A stretch of DNA of 64,000 bases from Microcystis wesenbergii FACHB-1317 (GCF_014696875.1 NZ_JACJQV010000091.1:1-64000), one strand, 5' to 3'; positions 1 through 10,320 are shown, counted from the first letter of the stretch. Numbers and translations are program-made. Notes: generated by a model from the sequence alone, not told the origin.

Positions 1-2
1 CA

Positions 3-168
3 ATAACAGAGGGACAGAGGTGGTTAGCTGAACGTTGGGAAAAACTGATAGTTTTATCGACGTAAGAAGCAGAAAAATTAGCTAAATTAACAGGATGTAC
101 TCTCAGAAAATTTGAAGAGAGATAGGCTTTTAGTGGCTTGGGAACAAGCTTTATCAATTTATTCATAA
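3..168 (+). pseudogene. Degraded 3' end of an unrecognised gene
   Basis: From base 3 a frame reads as ordinary protein (ITEGQRWLAERW, then EAEKLAKLTGCTLRKFEE), but is interrupted by TAA at 63-65. After about base 115 the sense continues one base over (RDRLLVAWEQALSIYS) to a TAA at 166-168. One nonsense change plus one frameshift would explain this. The family is not recognised and the 5' part lies outside the window. It could also be chance coding-like sequence. Confidence 0.3.
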
Positions 169-446
169 TAAATTTGGCAGAGGATTAAAGATTAGTTATT
201 GTCACTAACTCTTTTGATTAGAAAAAGATAAACTTGAGAATTTTCATTCAAATTTATTGACTCAAAATCCGCTGTACTTAATTTAAATGAATCAACCCTA
301 GGGTTGGGGGGGTATTGCCTCCCGATGTCGGGGGGGTTGGGGGAGATTCAGCTAATCTAAGGATAGGCGGTTAAAATGCGTCTTAGCCTATTATTTGTGT
401 TAATCTCATCTTTAGATATCAAAACCCCAAATCGTCTAAGGAGACA
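169..446. other. Intergenic stretch with GC-rich palindromes
   Basis: No gene is visible. The stretch holds the palindrome AACCCTAGGGTT (294-305) and a G-rich patch containing CCTCCCGATGTCGGGGGGG near 318-337, whose complement recurs around 24545-24565 inside a MITE-derived sequence. The last 60 bases must hold the leader of the next gene; CTAAGGAGACA just before the ATG at 447 is a good ribosome binding site. Confidence 0.5.
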
Positions 447-1370
447 ATGGCCGCCAATTCTCGGAATAAATCGCCCGTTTTTCTCGGCTGTTCCGGCAGA
501 ATCGCTATTTTTTGCCTCTTGATGTTACTATCGGCGGCAATAGGCTGGTTAATCGGTAAACAGTGGGTTAAACACAGCAATCAACCCCAAACCGTTAAAC
601 CCGTTTTTGCCACGGAGGAAAATAATTTTAATTCTGCCACAGATCGGGCATGGCAACGGAAAGCCGAGATGAGAAAGCGCCGTCTAGAGTTGGGAATTGA
701 TGGTCAGTTTTTTAAAAATCTCGTCAATGAATTGTTTAGCCTCCGCTATGGGGATATCAAAGAGGAAAAACAGAAACAGGAACAAAGAGATATTTTAGCA
801 GCAGAAATCCTCGATCGCTTAGAACTTCTCGATTCTGGCACTAGAGAAGCATTAGGTAGCTACGACGAGCAACAGCGAGAAAAATGGCGAGAACAAGTGA
901 ATCAGTTACGTTTAAGCAGTAGAGTCCTTAATTTACTCACTGATACTGCTTTTTTTCAGCTATTTCCCGAATTGACAGAAAGACCAAATTTTGATAGCGG
1001 CTTAGGTCAACTATGGAGTGGTTTGGCCTGGAATCAGTTACAATCTTTACAGTCTGGCCTATCCTACCAAGCGATCGAAAGTTTAGACGCGGGGGGAGAG
1101 GAAGTGATCGAGGCAATTCTCAGCGAGGGACAAGGAAAAGCCTATGCAATAAAATTGCGTTCCAGTGATCGGTTAGACTTAAATTTAGAGACGGAAGGCG
1201 AAGTTTTACTATCTTTCTACTCTCCCACGGGTAATATTACCCTTTTAGACAAGTCTAGCGATCGGCAATGGTCCGGTCAATTACCCGAAGAGGGATTTTA
1301 TGAATTAGTTATTCTCCCCCAATCTTCTACCCCTGTTCACTTTCGCTTGCAGTTAAAAGTAAGTCAATGA
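447..1370 (+). CDS. Membrane-anchored hypothetical protein with a C-terminal PPC-like domain
   Basis: A 307-residue protein of unknown role. Residues about 20-37 (IFCLLMLLSAAIGWLIG) form one N-terminal transmembrane anchor, so most of the protein should lie outside the cytoplasm. A charged helical middle (about 65-160) follows. The last ~90 residues (about 215-305) read as a beta-rich domain (KAYAIKLRSSDRLDLNLETE ... FYELVILPQ) like bacterial pre-peptidase C-terminal domains. The ATG start is supported by AAGGAG 7 bases upstream. The next gene, glyQ, is 156 bases away across heptamer repeats, so co-transcription is uncertain. The domain call is by eye. Confidence 0.75.
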   Translation: MAANSRNKSPVFLGCSGRIAIFCLLMLLSAAIGWLIGKQWVKHSNQPQTVKPVFATEENNFNSATDRAWQRKAEMRKRRLELGIDGQFFKNLVNELFSLRYGDIKEEKQKQEQRDILAAEILDRLELLDSGTREALGSYDEQQREKWREQVNQLRLSSRVLNLLTDTAFFQLFPELTERPNFDSGLGQLWSGLAWNQLQSLQSGLSYQAIESLDAGGEEVIEAILSEGQGKAYAIKLRSSDRLDLNLETEGEVLLSFYSPTGNITLLDKSSDRQWSGQLPEEGFYELVILPQSSTPVHFRLQLKVSQ

Positions 1371-1387
1371 CTTTAACCGTCAGGAGA

Positions 1388-1429
1388 CAGTTATCAGTTA
1401 TCAGTTATCAGTTATCAGTTATCAGTTTA
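1388..1429. repeat. Heptamer tandem repeat (CAGTTAT)5
   Basis: Five perfect CAGTTAT units (1388-1422) and a variant sixth (CAGTTTA) begin 17 bases after the stop of the preceding gene. This is the same heptamer (AACTGAT on the other strand) that makes all larger arrays in the window, matching the short tandemly repeated repetitive (STRR) sequences known in cyanobacteria. Confidence 0.9.
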
Positions 1430-1463
1430 CTGATCACTGAAAAGCTCCCCACTTCCCCACTTC

Positions 1464-1497
1464 ATAATTTATAATTTATAATTTATAATTTATAATT
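1464..1497. repeat. Second heptamer family, (ATAATTT)~5
   Basis: Four perfect ATAATTT units plus a partial fifth lie just upstream of glyQ. The unit is also seven bases but unrelated in sequence to CAGTTAT. Diverged relatives (CATAATTCATAATT) occur near 18000 and 18220-18250. Confidence 0.85.
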
Positions 1498-1526
1498 CCC
1501 CTAATCCGCTTTTTTACTTTTTTCCC

Positions 1527-2402
1527 ATGTCTTTAACTTTCCAGGCTGTTATCGCTAAATTAAATGAATTTTGGGCCGATCGCGGTTGTTTAGTTGCTCA
1601 ACCCTATGATACCGAAAAAGGTGCAGGAACCATGAGTCCCCACACTTTTTTAAGGGCAATTGGTCCGGAACCTTGGGCCGTTGCCTATGTGGAACCCTGT
1701 CGTCGTCCTACGGATGGCCGTTATGGCGAAAATCCCAATCGTTTTCAGCATTACTATCAATATCAAGTCCTAATTAAACCCTCTCCTGATAATATTCAGG
1801 AAATCTATTTAGACTCCCTGCGGGTGTTAGGAATTCACCCAGAAGATCACGATATTCGCTTCGTGGAAGATAACTGGGAATCTCCCACCCTCGGCGCTTG
1901 GGGTGTGGGTTGGGAAGTGTGGTTAGATGGTATGGAAATCACTCAGTTTACCTACTTTCAACAGTGTGGGGGCATCGATTGTCGTCCCGTGGCGATCGAA
2001 ATTACCTACGGTTTAGAAAGATTAGCCATGTATCTGCAAGATGTGGAGGCAATTAATAAAATTCAATGGAATGAAAATATCCTCTACGGTGATATTTTTC
2101 TGCAAAATGAAATCGAACAATGTACCTACAATTTTGAGGCTTCTAATCCTGAATTATTATTTAGTTTATTCAGTTTATATGAACAGGAAGCTAAACAATT
2201 AATTGATCGCTCTCTGGTGATTCCCAGTCTAGATTATGTTCTCAAATGTTCCCATAGTTTTAATTTACTCGATGCTAGAGGTGTGATTGCTGTAGCTGAA
2301 AGAACCCGTTATATCGGCAGAATTCGCAATTTAGCCCGACAGGTTGCTCAATTGTATTTACAGCAACGAGAAGCTTTAGGTTTTCCCCTACAAACGGTTT
2401 AG
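1527..2402 (+). CDS. glyQ: Glycyl-tRNA synthetase alpha subunit
   Basis: Catalytic alpha subunit of the bacterial alpha2-beta2 glycyl-tRNA synthetase, which charges tRNA-Gly in the cytoplasm. The 291 residues match the family length of about 290-300 from end to end: N-terminal [17 protein letters not shown], then [36 protein letters not shown], and a C-terminal [20 protein letters not shown]. The beta subunit gene is not next to it, which is common in cyanobacteria. The ATG at 1527 is the conserved start; no strong ribosome binding site precedes it (TTTTTTCCC). Confidence 0.97.
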   Translation: MSLTFQAVIAKLNEFWADRGCLVAQPYDTEKGAGTMSPHTFLRAIGPEPWAVAYVEPCRRPTDGRYGENPNRFQHYYQYQVLIKPSPDNIQEIYLDSLRVLGIHPEDHDIRFVEDNWESPTLGAWGVGWEVWLDGMEITQFTYFQQCGGIDCRPVAIEITYGLERLAMYLQDVEAINKIQWNENILYGDIFLQNEIEQCTYNFEASNPELLFSLFSLYEQEAKQLIDRSLVIPSLDYVLKCSHSFNLLDARGVIAVAERTRYIGRIRNLARQVAQLYLQQREALGFPLQTV

Positions 2403-2756
2403 CAATCAGTTATTCTAGCCGTCAGCATTTTCAGTAATCAGTAATCAGCTATCAGTTATCAGATGCGAGTTTTCAGTTCACTGTTCACTGTTCACTGATA
2501 AAATCTCCCCAACCTCAAACCAGCAACTTTGTACCTCATAGATCCGAGAATTAATATATTAAGTTTTGCAAACAGAGGCAATATTTCGGGAATCTAACCC
2601 AGTGCTAACTGTATATAATAGGTGACACTATATCTAGCCAGTAATTTACCTCAAAAGACCCTTTTCTCAGAGGTAATTCCTTACCTTGACTAGCCTATTA
2701 GTGCCAGGAAAAAGACCAAACTTTTTAAGTTCTAATTTTTTAGACAAGGAGTTACT
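2403..2756. other. Intergenic region with decayed heptamers and a possible lipoxygenase promoter
   Basis: 2431-2463 holds diverged TCAGTAA/TCAGTTA units and 2477-2497 three TTCACTG units. TATAAT at 2614-2619 could be a -10 box for the lipoxygenase gene, but no convincing -35 lies 17 bases upstream. ACCTC near 2650 and GAGGT near 2670 can pair into a weak stem in the leader. AAGGAG at 2746-2751 is the ribosome binding site for the TTG start at 2757. Confidence 0.45.
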
Positions 2757-4412
2757 TTGCTGACACCATCGCTACCCCAAAATGATCCTGATCCAGCCAA
2801 AAGACAAGATCTATTAAGACGACAAAAACAAGTGTACGTCTATGATTCCGTTAATGGTATCACCCTCGTCAAAGATTTACCCACCCACGAAAACTTTTCT
2901 ATTTCCTATCAAGTAATGCGGGGTAAAGGTTTCAGTGCTTTAATTGCCAATGGAGTGGCCACAAGAGTAGAAAATATCTTCGATCCCTTTGACAAATTAG
3001 AAGATTACGAAGAACTTTTTCCCATCCTTCCCAAACCCACAAGTATTAAAACTTGGCAATCTAACACAAGTTTTGCCTACCAAAGATTAGCAGGAGCAAA
3101 TCCCATGGTAATTCGCGGGATTAGCAGCTTACCAGATAATTTCCCAGTCACCGATGCTATCTTCCAAAAAGCCATGGGACCGGATAAAACCATTGCCTCG
3201 GAAGCCGCTAAGGGTAACTTATTTCTAGCAGATTATGCCCCCCTACACCACCTAACTTTAGGCAGTTATCAAAAGGGTATGAAAACTGTAACAGCACCTC
3301 TTGTCCTTTTCTGTTGGCGTGCTAGAGGTTTACGCGGTCAAGGGGGATTAGTACCTGTTGCCATTCAATTATATCAGGATCCTACCCAACCTAATCAGCG
3401 CATCTATACCCCCGATGACGGACTTAATTGGTTAATGGCGAAGATTTTCGTGCAAATTGCCGACGGAAATCATCATGAATTAGTTAGTCACCTCAGCCAT
3501 ACCCATTTAGTAGCGGAAGCTTTTGTTTTAGCCACAGCTACCGAGTTAGCACTCAATCATCCTCTGGCAATTCTATTAAGACCTCATTTTCAATTTACCC
3601 TCGCCATTAATAGTTTAGCCGAGAGCGAGTTAATTAACCCCGGCGGATTCGTTGATCGTCTATTAGCGGGGACGCTAGAAGCATCTATCGAGATAATTAA
3701 GACTTCCTATCGTCAAAGATTGGATAATTTCGCCGATTATACCCTACCCAAGCAATTAGCCTTCCGCCAAGTCGATGATACCTCCCTACTACCAGATTAC
3801 CCCTACCGAGACGATGCTCTCTTACTTTGGCAAGCAACGGAAACCTACGTCAAAGATTACCTAAGTCTTTACTATACTTCCGACGCGGATGTAAACAAGG
3901 ATACAGAATTACAAGCTTGGGTGCGAAAATTGATGTCACCTGAAGGTGGAGGCATTAAAAAATTAGTTTCTGACGGAAAATTAGACACTTTAGCCAAATT
4001 AATCGAAGTTGTCACCCAGATAATTTTTATTGCTGGACCACAACACGCGGCGGTTAATTATTCTCAATACGATTATCTCGCCTTTTGCGCGAATATTCCC
4101 CTAGCCGGTTATCAATCTCCTCCCAAAGCATCTGAGGAGGTGGATATGGATTATATTCTCCGTCTTTTGCCCCCCCAGGCCCAGGCCACTTATCAATTGG
4201 AAATTATGCACACTTTAACAGCTTTTCAATTCAACCGTTTTGGTTATCCATCCCGAAATGATTTCCCAGATCAACGCACTTACCCGATTTTGGCGGTTTT
4301 CCAAGCTAAATTAAAAGCGATCGAAAATGAGATCGATCGGCGCAATTCAACCCGAATTACGCCTTATATTTTCCTGAAACCCTCTCGCATCCCCAATAGT
4401 ATCAATATTTAA
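2757..4412 (+). CDS. Lipoxygenase (non-haem iron, plant-type fold)
   Basis: Lipoxygenases insert O2 into polyunsaturated fatty acids to give hydroperoxides. This 551-residue protein is the catalytic domain alone, without the PLAT beta-barrel of the ~850-residue plant enzymes. Iron ligands can be read off: H245 and H250 in SHLSHTHLVAEAF, H430 and N434 in GPQHAAVNYSQ, and the C-terminal carboxylate of Ile551 in RIPNSINI. The TTG start is chosen because AAGGAG sits 5 bases upstream and no ATG lies nearby. It stands alone between glyQ and the convergent str operon and shares a bidirectional terminator with it. Regiospecificity cannot be read from sequence alone. Confidence 0.92.
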   Translation: MLTPSLPQNDPDPAKRQDLLRRQKQVYVYDSVNGITLVKDLPTHENFSISYQVMRGKGFSALIANGVATRVENIFDPFDKLEDYEELFPILPKPTSIKTWQSNTSFAYQRLAGANPMVIRGISSLPDNFPVTDAIFQKAMGPDKTIASEAAKGNLFLADYAPLHHLTLGSYQKGMKTVTAPLVLFCWRARGLRGQGGLVPVAIQLYQDPTQPNQRIYTPDDGLNWLMAKIFVQIADGNHHELVSHLSHTHLVAEAFVLATATELALNHPLAILLRPHFQFTLAINSLAESELINPGGFVDRLLAGTLEASIEIIKTSYRQRLDNFADYTLPKQLAFRQVDDTSLLPDYPYRDDALLLWQATETYVKDYLSLYYTSDADVNKDTELQAWVRKLMSPEGGGIKKLVSDGKLDTLAKLIEVVTQIIFIAGPQHAAVNYSQYDYLAFCANIPLAGYQSPPKASEEVDMDYILRLLPPQAQATYQLEIMHTLTAFQFNRFGYPSRNDFPDQRTYPILAVFQAKLKAIENEIDRRNSTRITPYIFLKPSRIPNSINI

Positions 4413-4510
4413 AGAGCAACCGCCACCTTGATGGGCTGCTGGGGTATCTAATGGCGATTCTCGTCCACAAAAACTAGACGAGAAACACCATGACAAAGAG
4501 TCTCTAAGAA

Positions 4511-4538
4511 AAAAAGATGTTAGCGATAACATCTTTTT
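4511..4538. terminator. Bidirectional rho-independent terminator
   Basis: AAAAAGATGTTA (4511-4522), loop GCGA and TAACATCTTTTT (4527-4538) form a perfect 12-bp stem with A/T tails on both sides. It lies between the converging lipoxygenase gene and rpsJ and can end transcription from both. Confidence 0.9.
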
Positions 4539-4546
4539 GGCATTTT

Positions 4547-4864
4547 TTACAATTTAACTTCAATATCAACCCCTGCGGGTAGATCTAATTTCATCAAGGC
4601 ATCGATTGTCTTAGAAGAGGGTTGGTAAATATCAATAATGCGGCGATGGGTGCGGGTTTCAAAATGTTCACGGGAGTCCTTGTCAACGTGAGGGGAACGC
4701 AGGACACAATAAATCTTTCTTTTTGTCGGTAGGGGAATCGGTCCGATCGCTGTGGCGTTAGTTCTATTGGCAGTATCGACAATCTTCTCACAGGAAGTAT
4801 CGAGTAAGCGCTGGTCAAAAGCTTTCAAACGAATGCGAATTTTCTGTTGTTGTAGCGTAGCCAT
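4547..4864 (-). CDS. rpsJ: Ribosomal protein S10
   Basis: Small-subunit protein uS10, also part of the NusB antitermination complex. It is 105 residues, the usual length, from [17 protein letters not shown] to [11 protein letters not shown], with the family signatures [13 protein letters not shown] and [13 protein letters not shown] longer frame reaches 4930, but the conserved protein begins at the ATG at 4864, with GGTGAAATT just upstream. It is last in the str operon, 90 bases after tuf; rpsJ directly after tuf is the usual cyanobacterial arrangement. Confidence 0.97.
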   Translation of the reverse strand: MATLQQQKIRIRLKAFDQRLLDTSCEKIVDTANRTNATAIGPIPLPTKRKIYCVLRSPHVDKDSREHFETRTHRRIIDIYQPSSKTIDALMKLDLPAGVDIEVKL

Positions 4865-4954
4865 AATTTCACCTATTGCAATTGTCAAGGTACAAAATAA
4901 AGACAGTAACGGAGCAGCTTTTAAATTCACTGCCCCGTTAATTAGTAGATTAGC

Positions 4955-6184
4955 CTACTTGATAATTTTCGAGATAACGCCAGAACCGATGGTGCGACCA
5001 CCTTCGCGAATAGCGAAGCGCATACCCTGTTCAATAGCGATCGGGTTGATCAGTTCCACGGTCATTTTGATCCGGTCTCCCGGCATGACCATTTCTACAG
5101 TGCTGCCATCATCGGCGGTGTAGTCTTGGATCGTCCCAGTTACGTCGGTTGTCCGCACATAAAACTGAGGACGATAGTTTTTAAAGAAAGGAGTGTGACG
5201 ACCACCTTCTCCTGCAGTTAACACATACACCTCCCCCTCAAACTGGGTGTGGGGTTTGATTGTACCCGGTTTAGCGATCACCATGCCGCGCTCGATGTCG
5301 GTTTTTTGGATACCACGCAGGAGGATACCAGCGTTGTCACCGGCCATCCCTTGCTCAAGACTTTTCTTGAACATTTCGATCCCGGTGACGGTGGTGGGGC
5401 GAGTTTCTCTGATCCCGACCAATTCCACGTTATCACCCACTTTCACAATACCGCGTTCGATCCGACCGGTAGCCACCGTCCCCCGACCAGTAATCGAGAA
5501 TACGTCTTCTACCGCCATCAGGAAGGGTTTATCGATATCCCGTTCGGGGGTGGGGATATAGCTATCTACCGCTTCCATTAATTCATAAATTGCGTCCACC
5601 CACTCGTTATCGCCTTTTTGGGCCTTGGGATTTTTGGTCATGTAGTCGAGGGCTTCTTTCGCAGAACCGGCAATAATGGGGATATCGTCGCCAGCAAAGT
5701 CGTAACTGGTGAGAAGTTCGCGTACTTCCAGTTCTACGAGTTCCAGTAACTCCTCATCGTCCACCATATCTTTTTTGTTGAGGAAGACCACCAGGTTAGG
5801 TACACCCACCTGACGAGCCAGCAGGATATGTTCCCGGGTTTGGGGCATCGGGCCATCGGCGGCCGAGACCACGAGAATACCACCGTCCATCTGTGCCGCA
5901 CCGGTGATCATGTTTTTTACATAGTCGGCGTGGCCAGGGCAGTCAACGTGTGCATAGTGGCGATCAGCGGTTTCGTACTCAACGTGAGCGGTGTTGATGG
6001 TGATCCCGCGGGCTTTTTCTTCGGGAGCGGCATCGATTTCATCGTATTTTTTAGCTTGGGCATTACCCAGAGCCGCTAGGGTCATAGTGATAGCGGCGGT
6101 GAGGGTAGTTTTGCCGTGGTCAACGTGACCGATCGTACCGATGTTAACGTGGGGTTTCGTCCGTTCAAATTTAGCGCGTGCCAT
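4955..6184 (-). CDS. tuf: Elongation factor Tu
   Basis: GTPase that delivers aminoacyl-tRNA to the ribosome. All 409 residues are present ([20 protein letters not shown]). G-motifs: GHVDHGKT (P-loop), [13 protein letters not shown] and SAKEAL. C-terminal domains II and III follow, ending [11 protein letters not shown]. Cyanobacterial EF-Tu is typically 409 residues, longer than the ~393 of E. coli. It follows fusA by 152 bases that contain scattered heptamer-like units, so a separate promoter cannot be excluded. Confidence 0.98.
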   Translation of the reverse strand: MARAKFERTKPHVNIGTIGHVDHGKTTLTAAITMTLAALGNAQAKKYDEIDAAPEEKARGITINTAHVEYETADRHYAHVDCPGHADYVKNMITGAAQMDGGILVVSAADGPMPQTREHILLARQVGVPNLVVFLNKKDMVDDEELLELVELEVRELLTSYDFAGDDIPIIAGSAKEALDYMTKNPKAQKGDNEWVDAIYELMEAVDSYIPTPERDIDKPFLMAVEDVFSITGRGTVATGRIERGIVKVGDNVELVGIRETRPTTVTGIEMFKKSLEQGMAGDNAGILLRGIQKTDIERGMVIAKPGTIKPHTQFEGEVYVLTAGEGGRHTPFFKNYRPQFYVRTTDVTGTIQDYTADDGSTVEMVMPGDRIKMTVELINPIAIEQGMRFAIREGGRTIGSGVISKIIK

Positions 6185-6336
6185 TTACTTTCTGTTCCTT
6201 TGTTTTTTTTCTTCTTCAGCTGGGTAAACAGTAATCAGTTACCAGAGATCGGTTTTAAGTTAGCAGTTATTAGAGTTGACCGATCGAATTTAAATGATCG
6301 GTTTATTCCCACTGCTCACTGGTCACTGGTCACTGA

Positions 6337-8412
6337 TTAACCGTTCCCTTTACTTTTGGTGATAATCGCCTCAGCCACGTTGCGGGGGACTTCTTCGTAA
6401 TGGCTAAATTCCATGGTGAAGATGCCCCGTCCTTGGGTTTTGGAGCGAATATCAGTGGCGTAACCAAACATTTCCGCTAGGGGAACTTTAGCGGAGACTT
6501 TGGCGATGCCGGTCTCGGTTTCTTGACCTTCGATTTGTCCCCGACGGGAGTTAAGATCACCGATGACGTTACCGATGAAGTCTTCGGGTACTTCCACTTC
6601 CACCTTCATCATCGGTTCTAGGAGAACGGGAGAAGCTTTCATCACCGCTTCTTTGATCGCCATGGAACCGGCAATCTTAAAGGCCATCTCGGAGGAGTCC
6701 ACATCGTGGAAAGAACCATCTACAAGGGTTGCTTTCAGGTCGATGACGGGATAACCCGCTACAATCCCCGATTCGCAAGCTTCTTTCATCCCTTGTTCTG
6801 ACGGACTGATGTATTCTTTGGGGATAGCACCACCGACAATTTTGGAGACGAAGACAAAGCCTGACCCCGGTTCACCCGGTTCGAGTTCGATGACGACGTG
6901 GCCGTACTGCCCTTTACCGCCACTTTGACGGATAAATTTACCCTCAGCGCGCACGGGTTTCCGCACAGTTTCCCGATAGGCCACCTGGGGAGCGCCCACC
7001 GTCGCTTCGACTTTGTATTCCCGGAGCATTCGATCGACCAGGATTTCCAGGTGCAGTTCTCCCATTCCAGCGATTACCGTTTGATTGGTTTCGGGATCAA
7101 CTTTGACCCGGAAGGTGGGATCTTCATCGGAGAGAGCTTGCAGAGCTTTGCTGAGTTTCTCGATGTCCTGTTTGGTTTTCGGTTCCACCGCCACGGAGAT
7201 AACCGGTTCGGGGATAAAGAGGGATTCTAGGATAATCGGGTTCTTCTCATCACAGAGGGTATCCCCGGTAATGGTGTTTTTCAGTCCGATCGCCGCTCCC
7301 AGATCACCGGCGCGCAGTTCATCCACTTCGATCCGTTCGTTGGATTTGAGGATGATCAGGCGAGCGATCCGTTCTTTGGTTCCTTTGGTGGAGTTGTAGG
7401 CGTAGCTGCCTTTAGCTAGTACACCGGAATAGACCCGTAGGAAGGTTAAACGACCGAAGGGATCGGCCATGATTTTGAAGGCCAGGGCCGAGAAGGGCGC
7501 ATCGTCCTTGGCTTCCCGGATTGCCTCGCTGCCATCGGGAAGAATCCCTTTAACGGCGGCTACTTCCGAGGGTGAGGGCAGATAATCGACGACGGCATCG
7601 AGGAGCAGTTGTACCCCTTTGTTTTTGAAAGCCGAGCCGCAGAGGACGGGAACAATTGTACCAGCAATCGTCCCTTCTCTGAGACCGCGTTTGATTTCGG
7701 CTTCGGTGAGTTCTTCACCTTCTAGATATTTTTCTAGGAGTTCTTCATCAGCTTCCGCTACAGCCTCCACCAGCTGCAGGCGGAATTCTTCGGCCTTTTC
7801 CAATAAGTCTTCGGGAATGTCGGTTTCTTCTATGTCTTTCCCTAGATCGTCCTTATATATATAGGCGCGCATCTTGACGAGATCAACGATCCCGCTCAGT
7901 TCGCTTTCCGCGCCGATCGGCATTTGGATGGGAACGGCGTTAGTTCTGAGGCGATCTCTTAATTGTTCGTAAACTTTGAAGAAGTTCGCCCCCGTTCTGT
8001 CCATTTTGTTGACAAAGGCAATCCGGGGTACTTTGTACCGATCGGCTTGTCTCCAGACGGTTTCTGATTGGGGTTGTACACCACCAACAGAGCAGAAAAC
8101 CGCCACTACTCCATCGAGTACCCGCATGGAACGTTCCACTTCAATGGTGAAATCGACGTGGCCGGGGGTGTCAATGATGTTGATGCGATGATCTTGCCAA
8201 CTGGTACTGATGGCGGCGGCGGTGATGGTGATTCCTCGCTCCCGTTCCTGTTCCATCCAGTCGGTAATTGCCGTTCCGTCGTGGACTTCGCCCAGTTTAT
8301 GAGCGACTCCCGTGTAGAACAGGATTCTTTCTGTTGTCGTTGTTTTGCCCGCGTCTATGTGAGCGGCGATTCCGATGTTTCGCACTCTCTCTAGCGGGAT
8401 AGTCCGTGCCAC
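6337..8412 (-). CDS. fusA: Elongation factor G
   Basis: Translocation GTPase, 691 residues ([20 protein letters not shown]). G-motifs: [16 protein letters not shown] and NKMDRTG; the C-terminal EF-G domain IV region includes [15 protein letters not shown]. Length is normal. It lies in the str operon between rpsG (143-base gap) and tuf. Its TAA stop is fused to the last base of a heptamer-like unit (CACTGAT then TAA as read on the plus strand), a pattern also seen at two other genes here. Many plus-strand reading frames over this gene are shadows. Confidence 0.98.
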   Translation of the reverse strand: MARTIPLERVRNIGIAAHIDAGKTTTTERILFYTGVAHKLGEVHDGTAITDWMEQERERGITITAAAISTSWQDHRINIIDTPGHVDFTIEVERSMRVLDGVVAVFCSVGGVQPQSETVWRQADRYKVPRIAFVNKMDRTGANFFKVYEQLRDRLRTNAVPIQMPIGAESELSGIVDLVKMRAYIYKDDLGKDIEETDIPEDLLEKAEEFRLQLVEAVAEADEELLEKYLEGEELTEAEIKRGLREGTIAGTIVPVLCGSAFKNKGVQLLLDAVVDYLPSPSEVAAVKGILPDGSEAIREAKDDAPFSALAFKIMADPFGRLTFLRVYSGVLAKGSYAYNSTKGTKERIARLIILKSNERIEVDELRAGDLGAAIGLKNTITGDTLCDEKNPIILESLFIPEPVISVAVEPKTKQDIEKLSKALQALSDEDPTFRVKVDPETNQTVIAGMGELHLEILVDRMLREYKVEATVGAPQVAYRETVRKPVRAEGKFIRQSGGKGQYGHVVIELEPGEPGSGFVFVSKIVGGAIPKEYISPSEQGMKEACESGIVAGYPVIDLKATLVDGSFHDVDSSEMAFKIAGSMAIKEAVMKASPVLLEPMMKVEVEVPEDFIGNVIGDLNSRRGQIEGQETETGIAKVSAKVPLAEMFGYATDIRSKTQGRGIFTMEFSHYEEVPRNVAEAIITKSKGNG

Positions 8413-8555
8413 AGCAACCTCCTTGCTTTGCTTGCCAGTGATGGGGTTTTGTTCTAGGATTTTTTACACTATTTACAATTCTATACTTTTCTTGACAGTT
8501 TTTTGGCGGCAGCGGTGTAGTCCACCGCCCTTAAAGTATCTTTAAAGTATCTTTC

Positions 8556-9026
8556 TTAGTAACGATAGTGGGCAAAGGCTTTGTTTGCCTCTGCCATCCG
8601 GTGGGTTTCTTCCCGTTTTTTGATCGTGCCGCCGGTTTCATTGGCTGCGTCCATGATCTCGTTGGCTAGTTTACCTGCCATGGTTTTGCCGCCTCTGGTT
8701 CTGGCATAATGGACTAACCAACGCAGTGCCAATGTACTACCACGATTGCTGCGTACTTCCATCGGCACTTGATAGGTGGCTCCACCGACCCGGCGGGCTT
8801 TCACTTCCACTAGGGGGGTGGCGTTTTTAACGGCTTTTTCAAATACTTCTAGGGGTTCTTGACCGGTACGTTCGCCGACGGTTTTCAGGGCATCGTAAAC
8901 GATGTTAGCAGCTAGGGATTTTTTGCCCGATCGCATGATCCGGCGGATGGTCATGCTGACTAAACAGCTATTGTAAACGGGATCGGGGGGAATAGGACGT
9001 TTTTTGACGTTTTTACGGCGAGACAT
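8556..9026 (-). CDS. rpsG: Ribosomal protein S7
   Basis: uS7, the primary 16S rRNA binder that nucleates the small-subunit head. 156 residues, the usual length, from [11 protein letters not shown] to [11 protein letters not shown], with the conserved YQVPMEVR and [20 protein letters not shown]. Second gene of the str operon, 155 bases after rpsL. Confidence 0.97.
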   Translation of the reverse strand: MSRRKNVKKRPIPPDPVYNSCLVSMTIRRIMRSGKKSLAANIVYDALKTVGERTGQEPLEVFEKAVKNATPLVEVKARRVGGATYQVPMEVRSNRGSTLALRWLVHYARTRGGKTMAGKLANEIMDAANETGGTIKKREETHRMAEANKAFAHYRY

Positions 9027-9181
9027 CGGAATATTCCTGAATTTTCTAGGTTAACTTTAACTTTTGCTTGACAGTCGGATGATTACAGCCCATCTCAAAC
9101 CCTCTCCTGCGAGTTTTCAGTCTCTTGGGTTAACTTTGACCGACTCGGTGAGAGTATTTTTTTGGTTAATCAATTCCCTGT

Positions 9182-9565
9182 TTATTTAGCGGCGGGTTTG
9201 GGGCGTTTGGTTCCGTACTTAGACCGCGCCTTTTGACGGTTTTTCACCCCGGTGGCATCGAGGGTGCCGCGAATGATGTGATATCTGACTCCGGGTAGAT
9301 CTTTGACCCGACCGCCGCGAATGAGGACGACCGAGTGTTCTTGCAGGTTATGACCGATGCCCGGGATGTAGGCTGTCACCTCAAATCCAGAGGTCAAACG
9401 TACCCTAGCCACTTTCCGTAGGGCTGAGTTGGGTTTTTTCGGTGTGGTGGTATATACTCTTGTACAAACTCCCCGACGTTGGGGGCATTGTTTGAGGGCG
9501 GGAGATTTGGTTTTTCTTTTCGCTTTGGATCTTTCGTCGCGTATTAATTGCTGAATGGTGGGCAT
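9182..9565 (-). CDS. rpsL: Ribosomal protein S12
   Basis: uS12, at the decoding centre. 127 residues with the universally conserved [40 protein letters not shown] and the end [11 protein letters not shown]. First gene of the str operon; its ATG is about 60 bases downstream of the predicted transcription start of a consensus promoter. The codon-43-type lysine context ([11 protein letters not shown]) is the wild-type streptomycin-sensitive form. Confidence 0.97.
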   Translation of the reverse strand: MPTIQQLIRDERSKAKRKTKSPALKQCPQRRGVCTRVYTTTPKKPNSALRKVARVRLTSGFEVTAYIPGIGHNLQEHSVVLIRGGRVKDLPGVRYHIIRGTLDATGVKNRQKARSKYGTKRPKPAAK

Positions 9566-9631
9566 GATAGGGCTGTATCTAAGGTTACTCTGAACTCCTT
9601 TTACCGAAGGTCAAATCGTTGACAAAAGGCC

Positions 9632-9661
9632 ATTATAGCAAATTGTCGCTCTTGTTGTCAA
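9632..9661 (-). promoter_or_regulatory. Consensus extended -10 promoter of the str operon
   Basis: On the minus strand TTGACA (9661-9656) is followed after 18 bases by TATAAT (9637-9632), with TGC directly before it as an extended -10. Both hexamers are perfect matches to the housekeeping sigma consensus. It points at rpsL, 67 bases away, and no better candidate exists upstream of the operon. Confidence 0.85.
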
Positions 9662-9938
9662 GTCAGGGATTGTGCTTTTCTCCGGTTTAGAGGTTTAGAG
9701 ATTGTCTTTTTCTTGGGCAGCGGCGGCACTTAATTTGAGCGTTATTAGGCGATAAAATTATATTTTCGTTGTTTTGGATTGCTAGTGCAATTTTAGCAAT
9801 AATTATCACCTGATTAATCGGCTAATATCTGAAAAACTGTCTCTAGCTAACCTCATTTTCAGAACTGGTGTCTAGACTATTAGCTCTTAACGCTATATTT
9901 AGAGCTTTTGTACTGGATGCACCAGAGGCTATCATAAA
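9662..9938. other. Intergenic spacer between two divergent promoters
   Basis: Together with the two promoter or operator sites flanking it, this makes the 419-base gap between rpsL and the toxin remnant. It is AT-rich, has no open frame of gene-like quality and no repeat unit that I can recognise. Confidence 0.5.
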
Positions 9939-9967
9939 ATATTGTTAACCTTTGAGGTTAACAATAT
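9939..9967. promoter_or_regulatory. Perfect 13-bp inverted repeat, probable operator of the toxin-antitoxin locus
   Basis: ATATTGTTAACCT (9939-9951), spacer TTG, AGGTTAACAATAT (9955-9967): a perfect dyad centred 32 bases before the toxin ATG. There is no T-tract and it sits where a promoter should be, so an operator bound by the XRE-type antitoxin at 10304 fits better than a terminator. HigA-type antitoxins repress their own operon by binding such dyads; the assignment to this antitoxin is inference. Confidence 0.65.
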
Positions 9968-9984
9968 TACAAGGGTCATCTACA

Positions 9985-10320
9985 ATGGATATTGTATTTA
10001 AGGAAAAAAAATTTGAGAACGAATGCAATAGCCAAAGACTACTGAAAAAACAGTATGGAGAGAAGATGGCTAAGAAAATCAGGTAAAGACTCGATGACTT
10101 AAAAGCAGTTATTGTCCTGGAGGAAATGCGAGTGCTACCGGGACGTTGCCACGAATTGTTATATAACCGTGCTGGACAACTATCTCTAGATTTAGTTCAT
10201 CCTCTCAGACTAATTTTTGAGCCAGCTAATATACCGATTCCTCGAAAAGCAGACGGGGGAATTGATTGGCAGAAAGTAACCGCAGTCGTAATTATTGGCA
10301 TAGATGACACCCATGACTAA
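9985..10320 (+). pseudogene. HigB/RelE-type toxin, interrupted by a nonsense codon
   Basis: Read from the ATG at 9985 the frame gives MDIVFKEKKFENECNSQRLL...KKIR, then TAA at 10084-10086, then RLDDLKAV...LPGRCHELLYNRAGQLSLDL and IDWQKVTAVVIIGID to 10320. The whole matches the ~110-residue HigB-like toxin family (killer protein, an mRNA interferase fold) on both sides of the stop. CAA to TAA at codon 34 is the simplest history. A 64-residue internal reinitiation from 10126 would lack the N-terminal helices and is unlikely to be toxic. It overlaps the antitoxin by 17 bases, as expected for a coupled pair. Confidence 0.8.

Noticed and set aside
4752-8394. Plus-strand frames of 60-123 residues opposite rpsJ, tuf and fusA
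   Set aside because: They are shadows of highly biased translation genes and have no homology or start signals of their own.
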